The notes under the pieces were generated by a model, which had not been told where the DNA came from, did no database searches, and saw only the letters and a list, made by a program, of their open reading frames with translations. Position numbers and translations under genes: made by a program. A stretch of DNA of 64,000 nucleotides from Ideonella paludis (GTDB lineage: Bacteria; Pseudomonadota; Gammaproteobacteria; Burkholderiales; Burkholderiaceae_C), in contig NZ_JAGQDG010000007.1 in NCBI RefSeq assembly GCF_018069865.1, positions 1-64,000 of the forward strand, given 5' to 3'. Each line of letters opens with the position of its first letter. Position 1 is the stretch's first letter. This document shows, in pieces, positions 1 through 9,800 of the stretch.

Positions 1-1283
1 ACTGGGTGCGCTCGGAGCCGCTGGGGGCCGGGGCGCAAAGCGGCAGCTTTGCGGGCACGGTGGGGCTCTTCAATGCGGGAGTGGCGGACGTCAGCAACGC
101 CAGTTGGAGTGAGGTGGGTCGCATCTCACCCACGGTGCGCTTGGCCAGCGGCAGCTACTTGGGCAGCAGCCTGACCAGTGCGGGCAACCCGATTGGCGTC
201 ATGGGCTGGACGCATTGTGCGAGCGAGAGTGGTGGCAGTGCCAACGCCTGCGTGGTCCCGAGTGGCGTGACAGCGGCCGTCTTTTTTGGGGTGTCCGCCT
301 ATGGTGTGATGCGCACCGGGCAAACTGGCAGCGTGCCCTGCAGCATTGCCTACTTTGGCGACCCTGCGGTGGGCCAAAGCAAGGCCTGCTACTACACCGC
401 CCTGTCGGGGGCGGGCAGCGTGACCACCCACATCCAAGTCAGGCCGGCGCGCCTAGAGGTGGCGGCCGCTGCTGCCTGCGGCAGCTTCAGCTATGCCGGC
501 CAGCCCTTTGGGGCCACGGTGACAGCGAAGAACGCCCTGAATGCGGTCACCCAAAACTACGCGGGCGCGGTGGCGCGCAGCGTCAACTTCAGCGACAGCA
601 GTGGCAATGCCAATGGCAGCCTCAGCGGCAGCGTGCCCGCCAGCAGCTTCAGCGCCGGTGTGGCCACCCTGGCCAACACAGTGGCCACGGCCCCGGTGTT
701 CAGCTTCAGCAACAAGCTCACTGCGCCGCAGACCATCAGCCTCAGGGCGACGGATACCGACGGTGTCAACTCCAGCGGCTATGACGGCAGCCAAACCCTG
801 CGCAGCGGCCGACTGCAGATGAGCAATGCCTTTGGTGGCGACAAGAGCAGCCTGCAGATTCCCTTGCAACTGCAGTACTGGAGCGGCAAGAGCTGGGTCA
901 AGAACAGTGACGACAGCTGCACGGTGATCCCCACCGCCTCGGTGGTGCGGGCCCAGACCTTGAACCACAACAACAGCACCGCAACCTGGAGCAGTGCCAT
1001 CAGCAGCATCAGCCTGAGTGGGGGCAGCGGCTTCATCACCCTGGGCGCCCCCAGCCCCAGCGGCACGGGCACGGTGGACTTGTCCATCAACCTGGGCAGC
1101 AGCAGCACGGGCCAGAGCTGCTTGGCGGCCAACCCTGCCAGCACGGGCGCGGGCTTGCCCTGGCTGCGCTCGCGCCAGGGTAATTGCGCCAGCACGTTTG
1201 ACCGCGACCCGTCAGCCCGGGCGAGTTTTGGGGTCTATACGCCAGAGATTCAGAAGTCGGTGCATGTTCGGGATGTTTTCTGA
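1..1283 (+). CDS. MshQ-like DUF6701 protein, C-terminal part (5' end outside window)
   Basis: The reading frame is open from the first base and its start lies upstream of the window. About 426 residues are visible. They align throughout with the last ~430 residues of the two giant proteins at 3837 and 11624: shared landmarks are ASWSEVGR, a cysteine-flanked PAYFGDP-type segment, KLTAPQTISLRATDTDGV, LQYWSGKSWV and the terminal SVHVRDVF. This region is the DUF6701 domain of agglutinin biogenesis protein MshQ, an exported protein encoded with MSHA pilus genes. The C-terminal phenylalanine is shared by all three paralogs. What lies N-terminal (repeats, PA14 or LamG) cannot be told from here. It is the first of three tandem paralogs, separated from the next by an opposite-strand gene. 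Confidence 0.85.
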   Translation, partial: WVRSEPLGAGAQSGSFAGTVGLFNAGVADVSNASWSEVGRISPTVRLASGSYLGSSLTSAGNPIGVMGWTHCASESGGSANACVVPSGVTAAVFFGVSAYGVMRTGQTGSVPCSIAYFGDPAVGQSKACYYTALSGAGSVTTHIQVRPARLEVAAAAACGSFSYAGQPFGATVTAKNALNAVTQNYAGAVARSVNFSDSSGNANGSLSGSVPASSFSAGVATLANTVATAPVFSFSNKLTAPQTISLRATDTDGVNSSGYDGSQTLRSGRLQMSNAFGGDKSSLQIPLQLQYWSGKSWVKNSDDSCTVIPTASVVRAQTLNHNNSTATWSSAISSISLSGGSGFITLGAPSPSGTGTVDLSINLGSSSTGQSCLAANPASTGAGLPWLRSRQGNCASTFDRDPSARASFGVYTPEIQKSVHVRDVF

Positions 1284-1290
1284 GCTGCCA

Positions 1291-3636
1291 TCAACGAGCC
1301 CATGCCAGGTCGGCCTGAGCCATCTCGACCTCGTGCGCGGCGATGAGCCCAATGGGATGGGGCCGAGCATGCAAAAAGCCTTGCACCAGCTTGATGCCGG
1401 CCCGCTGCACGGCTGCCAGCTGCCGCACCGTGGCCACACCCTCTGCCACCAAGGACATATTGCGCTGTACCGCCATGCGGTGAATGGATTGCAGTGGCGC
1501 GTCGTCGCCCTGAGCTGCCGCTTGGATGACTGCAGCATCAATCTTCAGCACTGAAAAGGGCAGCTCTGAGAGCCGCTGCAAATTGGAGTAGCCGCTGCCG
1601 AAGTCGTCCATCGCCAGCCGGTAGCCTTGTTGTGCCAGCCAGGACATTGCGGCCCCAAGACTGGCGTCGTAGGTGACTTGCTTTTCCAGCACCTCCAGCG
1701 TGATGCGTTTGGCCTCCAGTCGGTTGGCCAAGACCTGGGTGTGCAGCCACTGCGCCGCCTCCACGCTGGTGAGCATGGCGGGGTCGATGTTGATGGACAG
1801 GTGCAGGCCCTTCAGCGCCTCGTGATGGGTGGCCAAGGTTTCCAAGATGCGGCGGCACAGCAGGCGGTGCAGGCCGTCGCTGTCGACCACGCCCAAGAAG
1901 GTGCCGGGCATCAGGCGCTGGCCGGGCGCTTCGGGGTGAGGCAGGCGCGCCAGGACTTCATAGGACTTGATCTCATGGGTCTCGGCGCAGACGATGGCTT
2001 GGAGGTCGAGCGGCAGCGGCATGCCGTCCAGCGCTTGGTGGGTCCATTGGCGAATTTGTTGCCGGTGCGGTGGGCGGTTCTCGGGCGGTGCACTGGTGGG
2101 AGGCTGGCTGGCCACCGGGCCGGTGTGGTTGCGCTTGGAGGCATACAAGGCCAAGTCGGCGCTGTGCAAAGCCGCTTGCCACTCTGAGGCAGGCTTGGTC
2201 TCGCAGCCCACGCTGGCTTTGCAAAAGACGGGATTGCCCAGGCCCAAATCCCACCACCGCGCCAAGCGGTGATAAAGCTCTTCCGCCATCTGCAGCATTT
2301 GCACCCGGCTCCAGGGGCCGGCGTGGCTGGTGATTAAGATCAAGAACTCATCGCCTCCTAAGCGAGCGAGCCGGTAATGGGCGGCTTGATGCTGGGTTTG
2401 CCATTCCTCCACTTGTCGGCGCAGGCTGTCTGCCACGGCGCGCAGCAGCCGGTCACCCGTGGGGTGGCCATACAGGTCATTGACAGACTTGAAGTCGTCC
2501 AGGTCAATGCAAAAGACCATCACATCAGAGGCCGGCTCCTCGGCGCTGGCTGGCGAAGGGGTGTCGATGGCATGGCGGTTGTCCAGCCCGGTGAGACTGT
2601 CTTGGAGCGCCAAACGCTGGTACTCCAGCTTCCAGCGCAAGGCCTCTTTGAGCAGAGGAATCAGCCGCATCGACAACACCGCCGTGCAGGCGGCCCCGCA
2701 AAACACCCACACCACCAAGGGGGTGCGTTCGGCCTGCTCGCCCAAGGCCAACCAAGTGGCCGGCAGTGCCAACACCAACAAGGTGGCGCCGACCAAGCTG
2801 GATGCTCCGAGGTGGTTGAGGGCTTGGCGGGGCTTGCTGGGCGGGGCGGGCATGCGCGTGTAGAGCATGACGATGGCGCCCGCAGCAGAGATGGCGATGT
2901 TGGACCACTGGCTGAGCGACAGCACGCTGTCTGGAGTGGCATAGCCCGCCAGCAAGCACAGGGCGAAATGGCTGAACAGAAGGACCGAGCCCACCATCAA
3001 GATCATCTCTGTGGGCTCCAGCTTCATCCGTGCCTTGCTGACCATCAGCCCGGTGCCGATCATCATGAACACCCCCGGCGTCAGGTAGCCCACCGTGATC
3101 AGCAGGCTGGGGCTGTGCATGAGCGTGGCGCCGTGTGCCGGACCCAGCAGCACCGGGAAGACGCAGGCCAGCAAGGCGGTGCTGATCATCAGGCTGTCAG
3201 CGCACATGCCGGGGGTGTTGAGCCTGTCTTCTAGCCGCCGCAGCTCGTGGATCGAGAAGCGACCGATGTAGAACGTGAAGCCCACCAAGCAAAGCACATC
3301 CACGACCAGATTGGCGCGGCCCATTGTTTCTGCGCCCAGCCAGCGGTTGAGTTCGATCAGCGGAAACACCACCAGCATCAGCACCAGCAAGTCGTGCCGA
3401 TGCGGCTCGATGGCGACCGAGGGTCGGTAGTGCTTCAGGTAAAGCGCCGCGTTGACCCAGCCGCTGATGACCCAGAAGAAGTTGGACTCAGCCAGTGTTT
3501 GAGCGCTGAGGTGCAGGCTTGTCGCAAAGACGAGATAGTCCAATGGCAAACGCCAGCACAGGGGCGGGGCGCTTGCGGGGGGCGGAGGGGTGGGCGTGCT
3601 GGACATGGTGGAGCGGCGGATGTCTGGCAGATCCAT
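1291..3636 (-). CDS. Membrane-bound GGDEF-EAL protein (cyclic-di-GMP turnover)
   Basis: 781 residues. The N-terminal ~300 residues form several hydrophobic segments, probably a 7-8 helix membrane sensor of no family I can name. The GGDEF domain follows with an intact GGDEF at about residue 427, so diguanylate cyclase activity is possible. The C-terminal domain is EAL-type: the signature reads EVL (about residue 559), with the downstream acidic DDFGSG, KID and AEG motifs kept, so phosphodiesterase activity is plausible. ATG at 3636 is chosen; a GTG lies one codon upstream and MSSTPT at 3606 is an alternative. The gene ends 7 bp from the MshQ-like gene it faces and is divergent from the giant gene at 3837. 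Lying inside an MSHA locus suggests control of pilus or adhesin function through c-di-GMP, which is inference. Confidence 0.88.
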   Translation of the reverse strand: MDLPDIRRSTMSSTPTPPPPASAPPLCWRLPLDYLVFATSLHLSAQTLAESNFFWVISGWVNAALYLKHYRPSVAIEPHRHDLLVLMLVVFPLIELNRWLGAETMGRANLVVDVLCLVGFTFYIGRFSIHELRRLEDRLNTPGMCADSLMISTALLACVFPVLLGPAHGATLMHSPSLLITVGYLTPGVFMMIGTGLMVSKARMKLEPTEMILMVGSVLLFSHFALCLLAGYATPDSVLSLSQWSNIAISAAGAIVMLYTRMPAPPSKPRQALNHLGASSLVGATLLVLALPATWLALGEQAERTPLVVWVFCGAACTAVLSMRLIPLLKEALRWKLEYQRLALQDSLTGLDNRHAIDTPSPASAEEPASDVMVFCIDLDDFKSVNDLYGHPTGDRLLRAVADSLRRQVEEWQTQHQAAHYRLARLGGDEFLILITSHAGPWSRVQMLQMAEELYHRLARWWDLGLGNPVFCKASVGCETKPASEWQAALHSADLALYASKRNHTGPVASQPPTSAPPENRPPHRQQIRQWTHQALDGMPLPLDLQAIVCAETHEIKSYEVLARLPHPEAPGQRLMPGTFLGVVDSDGLHRLLCRRILETLATHHEALKGLHLSINIDPAMLTSVEAAQWLHTQVLANRLEAKRITLEVLEKQVTYDASLGAAMSWLAQQGYRLAMDDFGSGYSNLQRLSELPFSVLKIDAAVIQAAAQGDDAPLQSIHRMAVQRNMSLVAEGVATVRQLAAVQRAGIKLVQGFLHARPHPIGLIAAHEVEMAQADLAWAR

Positions 3637-3639
3637 CAC

Positions 3640-3836
3640 TGCTCTCGCAGAGTGTGCAGCAGGGCGACGCGCTGAGAAACCTGACAGATGTCCCCGCAGA
3701 CGCAGGGGTTCTCCGCAGAGTTGGTGGGTGTTCGGGCCGCTGTTCGGCGCTTTGGATGCACGGTGGACCGAAACAATGGACGGTGGTGGCTTTGCGACCT
3801 CAGCACGCGTGATGAGGGGCAGGGCACCGGTACTGC
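3640..3836. other. Divergent intergenic region, GGDEF-EAL gene / giant mshQ-like gene
   Basis: 197 bp between two divergent starts. It must hold promoters for both genes, but I see no convincing -35/-10 pair and no strong inverted repeat. No small gene is supported. Confidence 0.4.
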
Positions 3837-6800
3837 ATGAGCCGAATGATTGATCTGGGAAGACACCGTTTTTGGCGTTGGCTCGGCCTGTGGCTGGCCT
3901 TGTGTGTGCTCGCGCCTGCCGCGCAGGCCGCGGCCTATGTGTTTCCGGGCAACTTACCGTCCACGTGCACGGGCTCAGGCCCCAGCTATACCTGCACGGG
4001 CCTCACCCTGTTGACGGGTGACACCGTCACCATCAACAGCCCCACGCCGGCCACCATCACGGTCAACGGTGCGCTCAATGCCACCGGAGCCAGCATCAAC
4101 AGTGCCGGCAACACCGCCGACCTGACCTTGAACGTCACCGGCGCGGTGACGCTGACGACCAGCAGCATCAAGGGCAATGTCAACTCGGTGGGGGCCACGC
4201 TGAACACCGGCTCGTCCATCACGGGCAACTTGGCGGCAGGCGCTGCCACCATCACGCTGGCAGCCAGCACCACGGTGTCGGGGAACGTGAGCTGCACCGG
4301 CACCTGCTACTTGGGCATGCAGGGCAATGACATCACCATTGGCGGCACCACCACGGTCGGCCACCTTTACAACTGGGGGGCCTACCGCGCGCGCTTTGGC
4401 GGCACCATCACGGCGCACGATGCCTACATCTACCTGGGCTATGACGCGGTCGTGAACGGCGATGTGAAGCTGCTGGCCACCTATGCCAACTATGGCTATT
4501 ACGTCTATCTGCAAGACCGTGCAGTGGTCAACGGCTCGGTGAGCAATGCGCAGTCCGGTGGCATCTATCTCTACAGCAGCAGTCGGGTGACGGGCGACGT
4601 CTCCATCGTTGGGGCCATGACCGGTGGCGTTTACATGTATACCAGTGCGACGGTGCAGGGCAATGTCACTTGCAGCGCCTGTCAACTCGATTTGCAGGGC
4701 AATAACACCGACATTGGTGGCACCACCAACGTGGCGCAGATCGGGAATACCGGCAACTACAGCAGCTACGCGGGTGCGAAGTTTGGTTCGCTGTTGGTGG
4801 CGCCCAGTGGCAACACCGTCATCGCCAGCAACGGACAAATCCTGCTGGGCAACACCACCACGGTCAAAGGTGGCATGAGTGCGACGCAGGCCATCACCAT
4901 TGGGTCCGGCCTGACGATCACGGGCAATGTGTCGTCGGGCGCCGCTGTCAGCGTCGGGGCTTCGAGCTTGGTGACGGGCAGCATGACCGCGACGGGCAGT
5001 GTCACCTTTGCCAACTCTGTGACTGTGACGGGCAACCTCACCACCTCCAGCAGCTTGACTGCGGGCGTGTCCACGGCCGTCCAAGGCAACGTGAATGCCT
5101 CCGGCTCTGTCAGCCTGGGCAATTCGTCGGCGGTCACAGGCTCGATCACCGCGGGCTCGGGGGTGTCGTTGGGCACGGGCAGCACCGTGGGCCAGTTTTT
5201 GAATGGTGGCAATGGCACCGTGACCTTGACGGCCAACAACAGCATTGCGGGCAATGTGAGCTGTACCGGAACCTGCTACCTGAGCATGCAGGGCAACGAC
5301 ATCAGCATCGGCGGCACCACCACGGTGGGACACCTCTACAACTGGGGCTCGTACCGGGCCCGATTCGGCGGCTCCATCACCGCCCACTATGCCTACATCT
5401 ACATTGGCTATGACGCCATCGTCAATGGCGATGTGAAGCTGCTGGCCACCTATGCCAACTACGGCTACTACGTCTACTTGCAAGACCGGACGGTCGTCAA
5501 CGGCACGGTCAGCAATACGCAAACGGGTGGCATCTACCTGTACGCGAGTACGCAGGTCGGTGGCGATGTGGCCATCACCAACACCGCAGCCGGTGGCACG
5601 GGTGTTTCGAGCAACAACATCTACATGTATGTGGGCGCCAAGGTGCTGGGTAATGTGGCGTGCAGCAACTGCCAACTGGACATCCAAGGCAACAACATCG
5701 ACATCGGTGGCACCACCAGCGTGGGCCTGATTGGCAACCCTCAGAACTACACCAGCTACAGCGGTGCCAAGTTTGCGAGCCTCCTGAGTGCGCCCAGCGG
5801 CAACACCGTCAATGCCAGCAATGGCCAGATCTTCCTGGGCAACACCACCACGGTCAAAGGCGGCATGTATGCCTCGCAGGCCATCACCGTGGCCAACAGC
5901 TTGAGCGTGACCGGCAGTGTCACGGCGGGCGGTGCCATCAGCCTGGGCTCCTCGGCCTTGGTCAGCGGCAGCTTGGTGTCAAGCGGCAGCATCACCACCA
6001 CCACCAGCACCACGGTGCAAGGCAGCATCACAGCGGCGGGGTCCGTCAGCTTGGGCAACTCTGCGGCGATCACCGGATCGATCACCGCAGGGTCGGGGGT
6101 GTCGCTGGGCACCGCCAGCACAGTGGGTCAGTTCTTGAGCGGCGGCAGTGGCACGGTGACCTTGACGGCCAACAACAGCATTGCCGGCAATGTGAGTTGC
6201 ACGGGAACCTGCTACCTGAGCATGCAGGGCAATGACATCAGCATCGGTGGCACCACCACGGTAGGCTACCTCTACAACTGGGGCTATTACCGCGCCCGCT
6301 TTGGCGGCACCATCACCGCCAGCTATGCCTACATCTACATTGGCTACAACGCGGTGGTCAATGGCGATGTGAACCTGTTGGCCACCTATGCCAACTATGG
6401 CTACTACATCTACATCCAAGACGGATCGGTGATCAATGGGTCCGTCAGCAATTCGCAGTCCGGAGGCACTTACCTCTACAGCAGCAGCCAGGTGACGGGC
6501 AATGTCTCCACCGTGGGCGCATTGGCCGGCAATATCTACATGTACGCCAATGCCAAGATCGATGGCAATGTGTCTTGCACCCACTGTCAACTCGACTTGC
6601 AAGGCAACAACACCGAGGTGGGTGGGACCACCAGCGTGGCGCTGATCGGCAATACCGGCAATTACAGCAGCTACACCGGCGCAAAGTTCGGCTCGCTGCT
6701 GGTGGCGCCCAGCGGCAACACGGTCAACGCCACCAATGGGCAGATCTTGCTGGGCAGTAACACCACGGTCAAAGGCGGCATGTATGCCTCGCAGGCCATC

Positions 6801-9800
6801 ACCGTGATCAACAGCTTGAACGTGACCGGCAGTGTCACGGCGGGCGGCGCCATCAGCCTGGGCTCCTCGGCCTTGGTCAGCGGCAGCTTGGTGTCAAGCA
6901 GCAGCATCACCACCACCACCAGCACCACGGTGCAAGGCAGCATCACGGCGGCGGGGGCCGTCAGCTTGGGCAACTCTGCGGCGATCACCGGATCGATCAC
7001 CGCAGGGTCGGGGGTGTCGCTGGGCACCGCCAGCACAGTGGGCCAGTTCTTGAGCGGCGGCAATGGCACGGTGACCTTGACGGCCAACAACAGCATTGCC
7101 GGCAATGTGAGTTGCACGGGAACCTGCTACCTGAACATGCAGGCCAATGACATCAGCATCGGCGGCACCACCACGGTAGGCTACCTCTACAACTGGGGCT
7201 ACTACCGCGCGCGCTTTGGCGGCACCATCACCGCCAGCTATGCCTACATCTACATTGGCTACAACGCGGTGGTCAATGGCGATGTGAACCTGTTGGCCAC
7301 CTATGCCAACTATGGCTACTACATCTACATCCAAGACGGATCGGTGGTCAATGGCACCGTCAGCAACGCCCAGAGTGGCGGTGTCTACCACTATGCCAAC
7401 AGCACCTCCCAATGCACCCGTACCCTGACGTCAGGGCCTATCACCCTGTACACGGGGGCCCGCCCTGGCGGTGTGTGCTGCGGCAGTGCTGCCTTCGGCT
7501 CCTCCTGCAGCAGCAGTTGCGTCAGCAACAGCTCCGGCCTGACCATGCCGGTGGGCTGCCAGCCGCCTTATGGCTTGAATGGCAGCTACTACAACACCAC
7601 CGACTTGACGGGCGCGGTGGCCTTGTCGCGCCGCGATGGCCCGGTGGACTTTGATTGGGGCGCAGGCAGCCCCGGCACGGGCGTGAATGCCGACTACTTC
7701 AGCGTGCGCTGGACGGGTAATGTGCTGGTGCCCTACACGGGCTGGTACACCTTCCAAACCCAAAGTGATGACGGCGTGCGTCTCTGGGTCAATGGGCAGC
7801 AGCTCATCAACAACTGGACGCTGCACGGGCCGACGGATGACACCTCGACGACGATTTACCTCAAAGCGGGCACGCGCTACCCCATTGAGATGAATATGTA
7901 CGAGTGGGGCGGTGGCGCCGTGGCCCGCTTGCGCTGGAAGCGGCCGCTGGATTCTGCGTTCGCCGCCATTCCTTATGGCAATGGCACGCAGGGCCTGTAT
8001 CCGGACACCGTGCCCGTCGTGCCTGATGCCGGGGTGTTCAGTGGTGCGGTGTGGTGGAGCCGGGCGAACAGCTTCTCAGGCAGCGATAGTGCTGCGATGA
8101 GCACCTGGGCCAATGAGGCAGACAGCTCGCGCAACTTGACGGGCAGCACGACCAAGCCGGTCTATCGCAACACCAATGCCTTGAACATCAACTTCAATCC
8201 GGTGGTCGAGTTCACCAGCATCAGCGGCACCGTTGCAGGGGCGCAGTTCTTCTCTGCACCGTCCTTCCTGGGAACCTCGACATGGCAGCAAGCCCACTAT
8301 GTGATGGTGGGCTATGTGACCAGCACGCCCCAAAACAACTGGGTGTACTTTGAAGATGCGGTGGACCCCGGTGTGGGCTTTGACGGCCGCCTGTCCTTCC
8401 ACATGGGCTGGACGCCGGGCATTGTGTACTGGGATGCGGGCGCCAGCGGCAATGGCAATCGCACCAACTACACAGACAGTACGTTGGTGAACAATCCGTC
8501 GGTCTGGATGTTCAATATGGACGCCGTGGCCACCACGCCCAATGGCGGCAAATTGGGCATTCGGCGGGACGGCGTGATCAAGGCCAACTCCGGCAGCCCT
8601 AATGCGTTCACGGGCAACAACTCCAATTTCCGTGTCGGCTGGCCTGGCATGGACAGCACCTTGCGTGGCGTGCTGGCAGAAGGGATGCTGTTCCTCGGCT
8701 CCTCGATGAGCAATGCGCAAGCGGCTCAGTTGGAGACGTATCTGGGTTTGAAGTACGGCAGCACGCTCGGGGGCAATGGCGCGACCACCTCCAGCTATCA
8801 AGACAGCGCCGCCACTACCACCTGGGCCGCAGCCTCGGGCTTCCACCACAACATCGCCGGCATCGGCCGTGATGACAAGCTGCTGCTCGACCAACGCATC
8901 TCGCGCTCGGTCAACACGGGGCAGCAGATCACCGCCACCAGCAAAGCCACCATGCCGGACGGCAGCAGCACGGTATCGGCCCAAGACGGTGCGCAACTGG
9001 CGGACCGATCCTTTGTGATCTGGGGTGATAACGGCCTGACCTCGACCAGCACCGTCAATATCGCAGCCGGAGGGCTGGCAGGCAGAAGCCGCAGCATGCG
9101 CTTGTGGCGCTTGCAGCAGACGGGCACGGCTGCCGCGCAATGGACGGTGTGTATCCCGGATGCCATGCTGCCCAGCAGCTTCTTGACGGGCAATTTGGCC
9201 GACCTGCAATTGAATGCATCCACGGCGTCGGACTTGAGTGCGAGCCCCGTGTCGGTGGTGATGAGTGCGGGCAACTGCCCAGGCTCGGGCGTGGGGGTGA
9301 CCACCAGCGTGCCGGGCCGCGTCGCCACCTTGTCTGCAGCTCAGCTGGCCTCGCTGGGTAGCGTCAGCTACTTCAGCGTGACACGCCGTTTGCTGGACCA
9401 TCTGGAGATCACGGCCAGCAGCGGCAATGGCGTGACCTGCGCCCCCACCACCTACACCATCAAGGCCTGCGCTGATGCGACCTGTACGTCGCTCTACACC
9501 GGCGGGGTCAGCGGCACGCTGACGCTCACGGGCAGCGGCCTGACGGTCAATTTCCCTGCAGGCGCAGGCTTCACCATCCCGAACGGCAGCTCGCAGGTCA
9601 CCGTCACGGCACAGGTCACCACACCTGGCACCGCCACGGTGGGCGCCACCGGCCTGTCCATCACCCCCGGCAACAGCCAGAGCGTGTTCTGCGGGCTCGG
9701 GGCCTCCGCAGCGGCGGCCAACAGCTGCGCGATGACGGTGGCCGATGCGGGCTTCTTGCTAAATGTGCCGCACAGCCGGGCGGGCTACAGCCAGACCGTC

